Source of the DNA: Rodentibacter heidelbergensis
Lineage (GTDB): Bacteria; Pseudomonadota; Gammaproteobacteria; Enterobacterales; Pasteurellaceae
Direction of reading: 5' to 3'
NCBI RefSeq assembly: GCF_002000125.1
Contig: NZ_MLHH01000011.1
Coordinates: 47,334 to 111,333, forward strand
Length of the DNA: 64,000 nucleotides
Part shown: positions 1 to 9,309 of the stretch, in pieces
Numbering within the stretch: position 1 is the stretch's first letter
Layout: every line of letters begins with the position of its first letter
Notes under the pieces: model-generated
Seen by the model: the letters and a program-made list of their open reading frames with translations, nothing else
What the model was told of the DNA's origin: nothing
Database searches by the model: none
Position numbers and translations under genes: made by a program

Positions 1-1
1 T

Positions 2-799
2 ACCACTTTTGCACCAACAAAATGGGGCTATCTCTACACAGGAAAAGGCACATCTTCCATTGACAGTACGGAAATGACCTATTTGGATCAGCAAGGCAAG
101 GCGATGTCTTTTGTGGAAAAAGGCGTAAAAGGTAGCTCTGAAGTCACCTTAGATGGTGATTTTTTAAGTCTTAAAGGCACAAATGATATCGAAACATTAC
201 TTGTTGATAATAAAGACTTGGGGAAAATCGCCTACAATTTTGAATTCAATCACCTTGAAGCGAATGCGATGAATGGCTTGTTGGAAGCGCTTGTGAAAGC
301 CTTTAAAGAGGGAAAGATGGGCGATACGCTGGAAGCCAATCAATGGGTTGAAAAGTGGCTTGAACAATATGGGATGACGATTTTTAACAATCAACCACAG
401 GTTAAACTTAATCCTCTCTCTATTTCCGATAATCAAGGAAAAGTCGCGTTAGAAATGAATATTGCGTTAGCCAAAAATCCTAAGTTTGACTTCATGCGTG
501 GTAATTTGTATCAACAATTTACTGATTTTGCGGTGAATATTCATCTCGATAAGGCAACGGCTGAAAATCTTATGATGAAACTCGCCCCGGAAGAAGATAA
601 CGCGCATATTAAGGCTAAAATTGAGGAAATGGCGGTAGAAGGCGCGAATAACGGTATCGTTGTTAATAGTGAAAAATCTGTCACAATGAAACTCGTGCTT
701 GAAAAGGGTGAATTGAAATTAAATGATCAAGTTGTGCCGGAAGAACAAGTGCAAGGTGTGATTTTTATGTTGCTAATGGGGGCGATGATGCCACGTTAA
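2..799 (+). CDS. YdgA-like DUF945 family protein, 3' part only
   Basis: The frame is open from the window edge, so the gene starts upstream. About 265 C-terminal residues are visible. There is no enzyme motif. The visible part is a series of hydrophilic, beta-rich segments ending in a short hydrophobic tail (IFMLLMGAMM near the stop). This resembles the C-terminal half of E. coli YdgA and other DUF945 proteins, which are inner-membrane-anchored, roughly 500-residue periplasmic proteins of unknown function. The stop TAA at 797-799 is followed by AGGAGATAAA and an uptake signal. The first internal ATG (74) is not a credible start because the frame runs upstream without a break. The family assignment is by overall look and is moderately sure; function is unknown. 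Confidence 0.6.
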   Translation, partial: TTFAPTKWGYLYTGKGTSSIDSTEMTYLDQQGKAMSFVEKGVKGSSEVTLDGDFLSLKGTNDIETLLVDNKDLGKIAYNFEFNHLEANAMNGLLEALVKAFKEGKMGDTLEANQWVEKWLEQYGMTIFNNQPQVKLNPLSISDNQGKVALEMNIALAKNPKFDFMRGNLYQQFTDFAVNIHLDKATAENLMMKLAPEEDNAHIKAKIEEMAVEGANNGIVVNSEKSVTMKLVLEKGELKLNDQVVPEEQVQGVIFMLLMGAMMPR

Positions 800-863
800 T
801 GCTACTTAACGGCAGGCTTTGAAAGAAAAGGAGATAAAGTTTATTTATCTCCTTTTGCTTTTA

Positions 864-872
864 AAGTGCGGT
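864..872 (+). repeat. DNA uptake signal sequence (first of about 35 in the window)
   Basis: This is the 9-base core AAGTGCGGT of the Haemophilus-type uptake signal, recognised during natural transformation. First bases of the exact copies I found, either strand: 864, 4409, 8572, 9385, 10446, 10705, 11461, 14840, 15410, 17817, 20775, 20805, 25929, 27047, 28127, 28144, 29596, 29858, 33019, 34753, 37033, 37047, 37661, 39193, 43144, 44042, 44059, 44602, 44952, 47338, 56475, 56504, 60745, 61333, 62299. Many lie between genes, some as head-to-head pairs listed here as terminators. Copies inside genes often encode the peptide SAV or TAL. The list was made by eye and may miss a few. Confidence 0.9.
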
Positions 873-957
873 CAAAAAAGATAAGGTTTTTGAACTTTGG
901 CTCATCAGCTCGTGAGCGGTGAACAAACCGGTAAGCGAATTGGTGAATAATCGTTGT

Positions 958-1416
958 TTAATCTAACCGTTCTTTCAAATAACCTTCATAATCAGGAATT
1001 TCAATCTCAATATTTTGTTCAACAAGCGGAGAGGTAAGCAAAAAATCTGCAGAAGCTTGATTGATGGCAACAGGAATATTCCATACTGTTGCAATTCGCA
1101 TTAAGGCTTTCACGTCAGGATCGTGGGGAGCGGCATTCATCGGGTCCCAAAAGAAAATCAGCATATCAATTTTCTTTTCTGCAATCAGTCCGCCAAGTTG
1201 TTGATCGCCCCCCATTGGGCCGCTTAATAACGGTTGAATGGTTAAACCGGTTTCCCGTGCTAATAAGTGTCCTGTCGTACCGGTGGCGTAAAGTGCATGT
1301 GAGGCGAGGGCAGATTGGTGTTTTTTCACCCATTGAATAAGTCCTTGTTTGCAACTGTCATGTGCCACGAGTGCAATACGTTTATGTTGAGAAAGTGGGC
1401 GGGTGGTTGATTTCAT
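958..1416 (-). CDS. mgsA: methylglyoxal synthase
   Basis: Converts dihydroxyacetone phosphate to methylglyoxal and phosphate, a cytosolic overflow branch of glycolysis. The 152 residues match the usual family length. The family core is visible: ALVAHDSCK near the N-terminus, [10 protein letters not shown] around residue 43, the phosphate-binding segment [12 protein letters not shown] around residues 64-75, and [18 protein letters not shown] around 89-106 with its catalytic and substrate residues. The start ATG at 1416 follows AAAGGAAATTACG, a good ribosome binding site. It is read from the minus strand, divergent from aceE, so the 300-base gap 1417-1714 should hold both promoters. Identification is secure. 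Confidence 0.95.
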   Translation of the reverse strand: MKSTTRPLSQHKRIALVAHDSCKQGLIQWVKKHQSALASHALYATGTTGHLLARETGLTIQPLLSGPMGGDQQLGGLIAEKKIDMLIFFWDPMNAAPHDPDVKALMRIATVWNIPVAINQASADFLLTSPLVEQNIEIEIPDYEGYLKERLD

Positions 1417-1629
1417 CGTAATTTCCTTTATGTTTCAATATGAAAAAACTTTAGACCAAAGTAGGTATTGATGCAAGGTTTTGATTATTGTTTTAATTGC
1501 TTTTTTAAATTTTCTATAAGAAATGATACAGGGCAGATTTCTTTATGAAAGAAAGCTCCCATTTTTTGGCGAAAATTTACTATCTTTATTTCAAAAAATC
1601 TTCTAAAATTTACAAGATTTGTTAAATGT

Positions 1630-1680
1630 TTGTGAACCTAAACGGACATTTTTAATATGCGGTTTGGCGTTAAGCCGAAC
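1630..1680 (+). promoter_or_regulatory. putative aceE promoter with 5' mRNA hairpin
   Basis: TTGTGA (1630-1635), a 17-base spacer and TAATAT (1653-1658) form a plausible sigma-70 promoter. Transcription would begin near 1665, right at an inverted repeat GTTTGGC (1662-1668) / GCCGAAC (1674-1680), which could cap the aceEF mRNA 5' end with a short hairpin. The rest of the 298-base mgsA-aceE gap is AT-rich, and I see no gene in it. I found no PdhR-type palindrome. Confidence 0.4.
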
Positions 1681-1714
1681 TAACTTTCACTTAATTAACA
1701 GATAAGGAAAACCT

Positions 1715-4372
1715 ATGTCTGAGATTTTAAAAAATGACATTGATCCAATCGAAACACAAGATTGGTTACAATCATTAGATTCTTTAATTCGTGAAGAAGG
1801 CGTTGAGCGTGCGCAATACATCATTGAGCAAGTCATCGGTCAAGCCCGCACCAATGGCGTTTCATTGCCGACAGGTGTGACCACTGATTATGTCAATACG
1901 ATTCCTGTTTCAGAACAACCAGCTTATCCGGGTAACCGTGAAATTGAACGTCGTATTCGTTCTGCGGTACGTTGGAATGCCATTGCAATGGTTTTGCGTA
2001 GTCAGAAAAAAGATCTCGACTTAGGCGGTCATATTTCGACTTTCCAATCTGCTGCGACTATGTATGAAGTGTGCTACAACCACTTCTTTAAAGCCGCAAC
2101 AGAGAAAAATGGCGGTGATTTAATCTTCTTCCAAGGCCATGCCGCACCGGGAATGTATGCCCGTGCTTTCTTAGAAGGTCGTATTACGGAAGAACAAATG
2201 GACAATTTCCGTCAAGAAGCCTTTGTTGACGGCTTATCTTCATACCCTCACCCGAAATTAATGCCTGAATTCTGGCAATTTTCAACGGTTTCTATGGGAT
2301 TAGGCCCGGTCAATGCGATTTATCAAGCCCGTTTCTTAAAATACCTAGACAATCGTGGTTTAAAAGATACGAAAGGTCAAAAAGTCTATGCCTTCTTAGG
2401 TGATGGTGAAATGGATGAAATTGAGTCTAAAGGGGCATTAACCTTTGCCGCCCGTGAAGGCTTAGATAACTTAATTTTCACCGTAAGCTGTAATTTACAA
2501 CGCTTAGACGGCCCGGTAAACGGTAACGGTAAAATCGTTCAAGAATTGGAAGGTTTATTCACCGGTGCCGGTTGGGAAGTGATCAAAGTTTTATGGGGCA
2601 GCAACTGGGATAGACTTTTTGAAAAAGATACCTCCGGTAAATTAACCCAATTAATGATGGAAGTGGTTGATGGTGATTACTTAACCTTCAAATCCAAAGA
2701 TGGCGCTTATGTTCGTGAGCATTTCTTTGGCCGTTATCCGGAAACCGCTGCACTAGTTGCGGATATGACAGATGATGAAATCTGGGCGTTACGTCGTGGT
2801 GCACATGATTCTGAAAAACTTTATGCCGCTTATGCAAAAGCACAAAATGCGACAAAACCGGTTGTCATTTTAGCGCAACAAGTAAAAGGCTATAAAATTC
2901 CTGAAGCGGAAAGTAAAAATACTGCTCACCAATCGAAAAAAATGTCCTATGAGAGCCTTAAAGGTTTCCGTGATTACTTCCAATTACCACTGACTGATGA
3001 GCAAGTGGAAAAATTGGAATACATCAAATTCCCGGAAGGTTCTGAAGAATACAATTATTTACATGGCCAACGTAAAGCGTTAGACGGTTATGTGCCTGCA
3101 CGCAAACCGAAATTTGATGTGGAATATCCGGTACCGGCATTAGATGAGTTTAAAGCATTATTAGATGCCCAGCCTCGTGGTATTTCTACGACAATGGCGT
3201 TTTCTCGTGTATTAAATACCCTATTAAAAGATAAAAATATCGGTAAAACCATTGTACCAATTATCGCTGATGAAGCCCGTACTTTTGGTATGGAAGGTTT
3301 ATTCCGTCAAATCGGTATTTACAATCCACATGGTCAAAACTATGTGCCTTCCGATCGTGACTTAGTGGCATACTATCGTGAAGCGAAAGATGGCCAGGTG
3401 TTACAAGAAGGGATCAACGAATTAGGGGCAACGGCTTCTTGGGTAGCGGCAGCAACCTCATATTCTGTGAGCAACCGTCCAATGATCCCATTCTTCATTT
3501 ATTACTCCATGTTCGGTTTCCAACGTGTGGGCGATATGATGTGGTTAGCCGGCGACCAATTGGCTCGTGGTTTTATGATCGGTGGAACATCCGGTCGTAC
3601 AACCTTAAACGGTGAAGGTTTACAACATGAAGACGGACACAGTCATATTCAAGCGGGCGTTATCCCTAACTGTATCACCTATGATCCGTCTTTTGCCTTT
3701 GAAGTGGCGGTCATCGTTCAAGATGGTATCCGCCGTATGTACGGTGAAAAACAAGAAGATGTCTTCTATTACATCACTACATTAAATGAAGTGACAGAGC
3801 AACCGGCAATGCCTGCTGGGGCAGAAGAAGGTATCCGTAAAGGTTTATATAAATTTGAAACGGTAGAAGGCAAAGGTAAAGGCCATGTTCAGCTTTTAGG
3901 TTCAGGGGCCATTATGCGCCATGTTCGTGAAGCGGCACAAATTCTTGCTAAAGACTATGGTGTGACTTCTGATGTCTTCTCTGCACCGTCATTTAACGAG
4001 TTAGCCCGTGATGGTCACGATGTAGCCCGTTGGAACTTATTCCATCCAACCGAAACACAACGTGTGCCTTATGTTGCACAGGTTCTTGCGGATTTACCAA
4101 CGGTTGCTTCAACAGATTATATTAAGGCTTATGCAGATCAAATCCGTGCATTTGTACCAACCAAACATTATCACGTCTTGGGGACAGATGGCTTTGGTCG
4201 TTCTGACAGCCGTGCTAACTTGCGTGAACATTTTGAAGTTGATGAGCGTTATATCGTTGTTGCCGCACTTTCCCAATTAGAAAAAGAAGGGACAGTAACG
4301 AACCAAGTGGTTGCAGAGGCGATTGCGAAATTCGGTTTGAATGTTGAGCGTATCAATCCGCTTTATGCGTAA
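1715..4372 (+). CDS. aceE: pyruvate dehydrogenase E1 component (homodimeric)
   Basis: Thiamine-diphosphate E1 subunit of the pyruvate dehydrogenase complex. It decarboxylates pyruvate and transfers the acetyl group to the lipoyl arms of AceF. The length of 885 residues is near the 887 of E. coli. The ThDP motif begins GDGEMDE at about residue 229 and ends with NLQRLDGP about 30 residues later. The N-terminal QDWLQSLDSLIREEGVERA segment, which binds E2 in this family, is present. The start ATG is preceded by GATAAGGAAAACCT. It is first in the aceE-aceF-lpdA cluster. No pdhR gene lies beside it, unlike E. coli; upstream is the divergent mgsA. Confidence 0.98.
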   Translation: MSEILKNDIDPIETQDWLQSLDSLIREEGVERAQYIIEQVIGQARTNGVSLPTGVTTDYVNTIPVSEQPAYPGNREIERRIRSAVRWNAIAMVLRSQKKDLDLGGHISTFQSAATMYEVCYNHFFKAATEKNGGDLIFFQGHAAPGMYARAFLEGRITEEQMDNFRQEAFVDGLSSYPHPKLMPEFWQFSTVSMGLGPVNAIYQARFLKYLDNRGLKDTKGQKVYAFLGDGEMDEIESKGALTFAAREGLDNLIFTVSCNLQRLDGPVNGNGKIVQELEGLFTGAGWEVIKVLWGSNWDRLFEKDTSGKLTQLMMEVVDGDYLTFKSKDGAYVREHFFGRYPETAALVADMTDDEIWALRRGAHDSEKLYAAYAKAQNATKPVVILAQQVKGYKIPEAESKNTAHQSKKMSYESLKGFRDYFQLPLTDEQVEKLEYIKFPEGSEEYNYLHGQRKALDGYVPARKPKFDVEYPVPALDEFKALLDAQPRGISTTMAFSRVLNTLLKDKNIGKTIVPIIADEARTFGMEGLFRQIGIYNPHGQNYVPSDRDLVAYYREAKDGQVLQEGINELGATASWVAAATSYSVSNRPMIPFFIYYSMFGFQRVGDMMWLAGDQLARGFMIGGTSGRTTLNGEGLQHEDGHSHIQAGVIPNCITYDPSFAFEVAVIVQDGIRRMYGEKQEDVFYYITTLNEVTEQPAMPAGAEEGIRKGLYKFETVEGKGKGHVQLLGSGAIMRHVREAAQILAKDYGVTSDVFSAPSFNELARDGHDVARWNLFHPTETQRVPYVAQVLADLPTVASTDYIKAYADQIRAFVPTKHYHVLGTDGFGRSDSRANLREHFEVDERYIVVAALSQLEKEGTVTNQVVAEAIAKFGLNVERINPLYA

Positions 4373-4384
4373 TTGATGAAAACG

Positions 4385-4417
4385 GCGGTCAAAATGACCT
4401 TCAATTTGACCGCACTT
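4385..4417 (+). other. aceE-aceF intergenic hairpin built on an uptake signal
   Basis: GCGGTCAAA (4385-4393) pairs with TTTGACCGC (4405-4413). The right arm belongs to an exact uptake signal (4409-4417) and the left arm to a degenerate one (AACGGCGGT). No T-run follows, so it is more likely an mRNA-stability or processing hairpin than a terminator inside the aceEF transcript. Confidence 0.5.
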
Positions 4418-4433
4418 TACAAAGGAACAAAAT

Positions 4434-6338
4434 ATGTCAAAACAAATTCAAATTCCTGATATTGGTAGTGATGAAGTTACCGTAACGGAAGTGATGGTAA
4501 AAGTGGGCGATACCATTGAAGTGGATCAAAGCATTATTAATGTCGAGGGTGATAAGGCGTCAATGGAAGTGCCTGCGCCGGAAGCGGGTGTCGTTAAAGA
4601 AGTGTTAGTGAAAGTGGGCGATAAAGTCACCACCGGTACCCCGATGCTTGTGTTAGATGCCGCCGCTGAAGCTCCAACATCAGCGCCGGCACAAGAGGTA
4701 AAACCCGTTGAAGCACCAACCATATCTGCAGCAAGTGTTGTAGAGGTGAATGTACCGGACATTGGTTCTGATGAAGTCAATGTGACAGAAATTATGGTGA
4801 AAGTCGGTGATGCGGTTGAAGTGGATCAATCCATCATCAACGTAGAGGGCGATAAAGCTTCTATGGAAGTGCCGGCCCCGATTGCCGGTGTGGTAAAAGA
4901 GATTTTAATCAATGTCGGTGATAAAGTTTCTACCGGTAAATTGATTATGAAATTTGAAGTGGCAGGCAGTGCGCCGACAGCTTCAGCACCAACTCAAGAA
5001 ACGACTGCTCCGGTGGCAACTGCATCTGCGATTAAAGATGTGAATGTGCCGGATATCGGCGGTGATGAAGTCAATGTCACCGAAATTATGGTAGCCGTTG
5101 GAGATAGCGTTTCTGAAGAGCAATCTCTGATTACCGTTGAAGGTGATAAAGCCTCTATGGAAGTACCTGCGCCATTTGCAGGGGTTGTCAAAGAGATTTT
5201 AGTGAAATCGGGCGATAAAGTGTCAACCGGTTCATTAATTATGCGTTTTGAAGTGGTCGGTAGCACCCCTGTCGCTGCACCGGCCCAACCTAGCGCACCT
5301 TCACAACCGGTTGTTGCAGCAACAGCTGAACCTGCACCCGCTGCACAAAGCGGCAATGTATCAGGTTTAAGCCAAGAACAAGTGGTAGCAAGCGCCGGTT
5401 ATGCGCATGCAACGCCTGTGATTCGCCGTTTAGCCCGTGAGTTTGGTATTAATTTAGATAAGGTTAAAGGCACTGGACGTAAAGGTCGCATCGTTAAAGA
5501 AGATATTGAAGCCTACGTGAAAACAGCGGTGAAAGCCTACGAAAGCGGGGCAACTTCACCAGCGGCAGGCAATGGTGTGGCAAATGGTGCAGGTCTTGGC
5601 TTATTACCATGGCCGAAAGTGGATTTCAGCAAATTTGGTGAAATTGAGGAAGTGGAATTAAGCCGTATCAATAAGATTTCAGGCGCAAATTTACACCGCA
5701 ACTGGGTGATGATTCCACATGTTACTCACTTTGATAAAGCGGATATCACCGATTTAGAAGCCTTCCGTAAAGAACAAAATGCCTTGGCGGAAAAACAAAA
5801 ATTGGGTGTGAAAATTACCCCGGTTGTGTTTATTATGAAAGCGGTGGCGAAAGCTTTGGAAGCCTATCCACGTTTTAACAGTTCAATTACAGAAGATGCA
5901 CAACGCCTGATCTTGAAAAAATACATCAATATCGGTGTGGCGGTGGATACACCAAACGGTTTAGTCGTACCGGTGTTCAAAAATGTGAACAAAAAAGGGA
6001 TTATCGAACTTTCTCGTGAATTAATGGAAGTGTCGAAAAAAGCCCGTGAAGGTAAACTTTCTGCATCGGATATGCAAGGGGGTTGTTTCACAATTTCAAG
6101 CCTTGGTGGTATCGGTACAACGCATTTTGCACCAATTGTCAATGCACCGGAAGTGGCGATTTTAGGGGTGTCTAAATCCTCTATGGAACCGGTATGGAAT
6201 GGCAAAGAATTCGCGCCTCGCTTAATTCTTCCAATGTCATTATCATTCGATCACCGTGTGATCGATGGTGCTGACGGTGCCCGTTTCATCAGCTACATCG
6301 GTTCTGTATTAGCGGATTTACGTCGCTTGATTATGTAA
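4434..6338 (+). CDS. aceF: dihydrolipoyllysine acetyltransferase, E2 of pyruvate dehydrogenase
   Basis: Core of the pyruvate dehydrogenase complex; transfers acetyl groups from E1 to CoA. The 634 residues show three tandem lipoyl domains, each with a [11 protein letters not shown] motif and lipoyl lysines at about K41, K141 and K239. Ala/Pro-rich linkers join them. An E1/E3-binding domain follows ([20 protein letters not shown]) and then the catalytic domain, with [12 protein letters not shown] near the C-terminus supplying the catalytic His and Asp. Three lipoyl domains is the enterobacterial number; other species have one or two. The start follows AAAGGAACAAAAT. It lies 61 bases after aceE and ends at a strong terminator before lpdA. 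Confidence 0.98.
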   Translation: MSKQIQIPDIGSDEVTVTEVMVKVGDTIEVDQSIINVEGDKASMEVPAPEAGVVKEVLVKVGDKVTTGTPMLVLDAAAEAPTSAPAQEVKPVEAPTISAASVVEVNVPDIGSDEVNVTEIMVKVGDAVEVDQSIINVEGDKASMEVPAPIAGVVKEILINVGDKVSTGKLIMKFEVAGSAPTASAPTQETTAPVATASAIKDVNVPDIGGDEVNVTEIMVAVGDSVSEEQSLITVEGDKASMEVPAPFAGVVKEILVKSGDKVSTGSLIMRFEVVGSTPVAAPAQPSAPSQPVVAATAEPAPAAQSGNVSGLSQEQVVASAGYAHATPVIRRLAREFGINLDKVKGTGRKGRIVKEDIEAYVKTAVKAYESGATSPAAGNGVANGAGLGLLPWPKVDFSKFGEIEEVELSRINKISGANLHRNWVMIPHVTHFDKADITDLEAFRKEQNALAEKQKLGVKITPVVFIMKAVAKALEAYPRFNSSITEDAQRLILKKYINIGVAVDTPNGLVVPVFKNVNKKGIIELSRELMEVSKKAREGKLSASDMQGGCFTISSLGGIGTTHFAPIVNAPEVAILGVSKSSMEPVWNGKEFAPRLILPMSLSFDHRVIDGADGARFISYIGSVLADLRRLIM

Positions 6339-6343
6339 TCAAC

Positions 6344-6373
6344 ACGCCTCTCGAGTTTGAGGGGCGTTTTTTT
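6344..6373 (+). terminator. intrinsic terminator between aceF and lpdA
   Basis: ACGCCTCTC (6344-6352) pairs with GAGGGGCGT (6359-6367), with one G-U pair, followed by a run of seven T. It should end much of the aceEF transcript, implying that lpdA has its own promoter or is fed by readthrough. Confidence 0.85.
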
Positions 6374-6432
6374 AACGATGCTTGATTGCTCAAAAGAGCG
6401 GTCAAAAATTTCAACGTTTTTACGAGGTAAAA

Positions 6433-7857
6433 ATGAGTAAAGAAATTAAAACCCAAGTCGTTGTACTTGGTGCAGGCCCGGCAGGGTACTCCGCGGCATT
6501 CCGTTGTGCGGATTTAGGATTAGAAACCGTGCTTGTTGAGCGTTATTCAACCCTTGGTGGTGTTTGCTTAAACGTAGGCTGTATTCCTTCAAAAGCCTTA
6601 TTGCATGTGGCAAAAGTCATTGAAGAAGCCAAACATGCTGAAAAAAATGGGATCTATTTTAGTGAGCCAAAAATTGATTTAGACCAAGTTCGTGCCGGTA
6701 AAGATGCAGTGGTCGCAAAATTAACGGGCGGTCTTGCAGGGATGGCAAAACAGCGTAAAGTAACCGTTGTTGAAGGTTTAGCGACATTTGCTGATCCCAA
6801 CACATTGGTGGCTCGTGATCGTGATGGTAATCCAACCACCATTAAATTTGACAATGCTATTATTGCGGCAGGTTCTCGTCCAATTGAATTGCCTTTCATT
6901 CCACACGAAGATCCGCGTATTTGGAATTCAACAGATGCCCTTAAATTAAAAGAAGTACCGAAAAAATTACTCATCATGGGTGGTGGCATTATCGGTTTAG
7001 AAATGGGAACAGTTTATCACGCACTGGGTTCTGAGATTGAAGTGGTGGAAATGTTCGACCAAGTGATTCCGGCTGCGGATAAAGATGTGGTGGCAATCTA
7101 TACCAAACAAATCGAGAAAAAATTTAAACTGATGTTAGAAACCAAGGTCACCGCCGTTGAAGCAAAAGATGACGGTATCTATGTTTCAATGGAAGGAAAA
7201 GCTTGTAACGATACGAAACGTTATGATGCTGTATTAGTGGCGATTGGTCGTGTGCCGAACGGTAAATTAATTGATGCGGGTAAAGCAGGTGTTGAAGTAG
7301 ATGACCGTGGATTTATTCATGTGGATAAACAGATGCGTACCAATGTACCGCATATTTTTGCTATCGGTGATATTGTTGGTCAGCCAATGCTTGCGCATAA
7401 AGGGGTGCATGAAGGTCATGTTGCCGCTGAAGTGATTGCAGGACAAAAACATTATTTTGATCCGAAAGTGATCCCATCGATCGCTTATACCGAACCTGAA
7501 GTGGCATGGGTGGGTAAAACGGAAAAAGAATGTAAACAAGAAGGCTTAAATTACGAAGTAGCGAAATTCCCTTGGGCTGCTTCCGGCCGTGCCATTGCCT
7601 CTGAATGTTCAGAAGGGATGACAAAACTTATCTTTGACAAAGAGACACATCGTCTATTAGGTGGTGCGATTGTCGGCTCAAATGGTGGCGAATTGCTCGG
7701 TGAAATTGGTTTAGCCATTGAAATGGGTTGTGATGCGGAAGATATTGCCTTAACTATTCACGCTCACCCAACTTTACATGAGTCCGTTGGTTTAGCCGCT
7801 GAAGTATTTGAAGGTTCCATTACCGACCTTCCAAATGCCAAAGCGAAGAAAAAATAA
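6433..7857 (+). CDS. lpdA: dihydrolipoyl dehydrogenase (E3)
   Basis: FAD-dependent E3 subunit that reoxidises dihydrolipoyl groups with NAD+, shared by the pyruvate and 2-oxoglutarate dehydrogenase complexes. The start chosen is ATG 6433 (MSKEIKTQ) because of the ACGAGGT site just upstream and the 474-residue length of the family. An upstream in-frame ATG at 6382 has no such site. Visible are the FAD-binding GAGPAGYSAA, the redox disulfide GGVCLNVGCIPSK (cysteines near 45 and 50), the NAD-binding GGGIIGLEMG, and the C-terminal HAHPTLHESVG with the catalytic His and Glu. A degenerate uptake signal (AAGAGCGGT) lies upstream. Confidence 0.98.
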   Translation: MSKEIKTQVVVLGAGPAGYSAAFRCADLGLETVLVERYSTLGGVCLNVGCIPSKALLHVAKVIEEAKHAEKNGIYFSEPKIDLDQVRAGKDAVVAKLTGGLAGMAKQRKVTVVEGLATFADPNTLVARDRDGNPTTIKFDNAIIAAGSRPIELPFIPHEDPRIWNSTDALKLKEVPKKLLIMGGGIIGLEMGTVYHALGSEIEVVEMFDQVIPAADKDVVAIYTKQIEKKFKLMLETKVTAVEAKDDGIYVSMEGKACNDTKRYDAVLVAIGRVPNGKLIDAGKAGVEVDDRGFIHVDKQMRTNVPHIFAIGDIVGQPMLAHKGVHEGHVAAEVIAGQKHYFDPKVIPSIAYTEPEVAWVGKTEKECKQEGLNYEVAKFPWAASGRAIASECSEGMTKLIFDKETHRLLGGAIVGSNGGELLGEIGLAIEMGCDAEDIALTIHAHPTLHESVGLAAEVFEGSITDLPNAKAKKK

Positions 7858-7871
7858 TTCATTCATGTGAT

Positions 7872-7904
7872 AAAAAGGCAATCCTAATCGATTGCCTTTT
7901 TTTG
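7872..7904 (+). terminator. intrinsic terminator after lpdA
   Basis: AAAAAGGCAATC (7872-7883) and GATTGCCTTTTT (7890-7901) form a perfect 12-bp stem with a 6-base loop and a T-run. Confidence 0.9.
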
Positions 7905-8021
7905 TGGAATATTTCACAAAAATGCATAAAAATTCAATTTTAACTGGCTATTTAAGCTTATATTTGATAGTCTTTGCGAGATTTTATTTTTATGTTTTTT
8001 AATTATTTTAAATTTTTTAGT

Positions 8022-8573
8022 ATGTTAAAACGAATTTTCATCATTTTAGGGCTGGCAACACTGGCCAGTGCTTGTTCAAGTGGCTCACATTCATCCCAGT
8101 ACAGTAAAATTTCAGAAAGTGATGATGCGCAGCTGACCGGATTAATCCGTCATTTAGAGAAAGCCGATCGTGGTGTTCATCACACTTTAAGAACAAATCG
8201 TCCACGTTCCGGTTTGATTGGTGATAAAGCCCTTGCCGGGGTCTATAACGAATGGGCGGGCACCCGCTATCGAATGGGGGGAACAACCAAACGTGGAATT
8301 GATTGTTCGGCATTTATGCAAACCGCATTTTTATCCGCCTATGGTATTGAATTACCTCGTTCAACGGCTGAACAACGCCATTTAGGACGTAAGATCAGCA
8401 AACATGAATTGCAAAAAGGCGATCTTGTTTTTTTCCGTGGTAATAATCACGTTGGCGTTTATATTGGTAATAACCAGTTTATGCATGCCAGTTCCAGCCA
8501 AGGGGTGACGATCAGCTCTTTAGATGAAAATTACTGGGCAAGAACCTATACCCAATCTCGCCGTATCATGTAA
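8022..8573 (+). CDS. mepS: NlpC/P60 peptidoglycan endopeptidase lipoprotein, MepS/Spr-like
   Basis: A murein DD-endopeptidase expected to cut cross-links during cell growth, anchored in the outer membrane as a lipoprotein. The 183 residues begin MLKRIFIILGLATLASACSS, a signal peptide with a lipobox ending in Cys. The NlpC/P60 domain shows the triad: Cys95 in GIDCSAF, His143 in NNHVGVYIG, and His155 in FMHASS. The start is uncertain. ATG 8022 fits the signal peptide, but no Shine-Dalgarno sequence is visible, and in-frame ATGs lie at 7974 and 7992. The stop codon overlaps an uptake signal (8572-8580). MepS versus a paralogous NlpC lipoprotein cannot be settled here. Confidence 0.8.
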   Translation: MLKRIFIILGLATLASACSSGSHSSQYSKISESDDAQLTGLIRHLEKADRGVHHTLRTNRPRSGLIGDKALAGVYNEWAGTRYRMGGTTKRGIDCSAFMQTAFLSAYGIELPRSTAEQRHLGRKISKHELQKGDLVFFRGNNHVGVYIGNNQFMHASSSQGVTISSLDENYWARTYTQSRRIM

Positions 8574-8599
8574 GTGCGGTCATTTTTAGAAAGGTATTG

Positions 8600-8634
8600 A
8601 AGCTGAATTGGAGATTTTCCAATTCAGCTTTTTT
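8600..8634 (+). terminator. intrinsic terminator after mepS
   Basis: AAGCTGAATTGG (8600-8611) pairs perfectly with CCAATTCAGCTT (8619-8630) and is followed by T6. Confidence 0.9.
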
Positions 8635-8755
8635 GTGAAAATATTTTTCTTAAGGCAGGGAGAGGGTACGATCAGTAATTTCCATTTTCTATAATATTTT
8701 ATGATAGAATGATAGCCTAATAATTGATTTCATCTCACTTTAATTAAACTGATTT

Positions 8756-9298
8756 ATGAACACACAACTCGAGCTTATCAAATCCTCCATTAAATCCATT
8801 CCTAATTATCCAAAAGAAGGCATTATTTTCCGTGATATTACTGCCTTATTAGAAGTGCCGGAAGCGTTCAAAGCCAGCATTGATTTAATCGTTGCGCAGT
8901 ATCGTGACAAAAACATTACCAAAGTGTTGGGTACCGAATCCCGTGGGTTTATTTTTGGTGCGCCGGTTGCCCTTGCATTGGGGTTACCTTTTGAATTAGT
9001 CCGCAAACCGAAAAAACTCCCTCGTGAAACCATTTCACAATCTTATCAATTGGAATATGGTGAAGACACTCTGGAAATTCACGTTGATGCGATTTCAGCA
9101 GAGGATAATGTCCTCATCATTGACGATTTACTCGCCACTGGAGGAACTGTTGAAGCCACTGTTAAATTGGTGGAACGACTTGGCGGTAAAGTCGAACATG
9201 CGGCGTTTGTGATTAATTTACCGGAACTCGGTGGAGAAAAACGCTTGAATGATTTAGGGGTCAGCTGCTATACCCTAGTGAATTTTGACGGTCATTAA
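8756..9298 (+). CDS. apt: adenine phosphoribosyltransferase
   Basis: Purine salvage: adenine plus PRPP gives AMP. At 180 residues it is slightly shorter than E. coli Apt (183). The PRPP-binding motif [11 protein letters not shown] lies at about residues 120-131, and the N-terminal [12 protein letters not shown] and the flexible-loop segment RKPKKLPRE are typical. No strong ribosome binding site precedes the ATG at 8756. dnaX starts 11 bases after its stop, so the two are almost certainly co-transcribed, as in many gamma-proteobacteria. The usual partners recR and ybaB do not follow dnaX here. Confidence 0.96.
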   Translation: MNTQLELIKSSIKSIPNYPKEGIIFRDITALLEVPEAFKASIDLIVAQYRDKNITKVLGTESRGFIFGAPVALALGLPFELVRKPKKLPRETISQSYQLEYGEDTLEIHVDAISAEDNVLIIDDLLATGGTVEATVKLVERLGGKVEHAAFVINLPELGGEKRLNDLGVSCYTLVNFDGH

Positions 9299-9309
9299 TT
9301 GCATTATTT

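Noticed and set aside
1663..1680. PdhR-like palindrome upstream of aceE
   Set aside because: The inverted repeat GTTTGGC/GCCGAAC does not fit the PdhR consensus (ATTGGT-N3-ACCAAT type) and lies at the predicted mRNA start.
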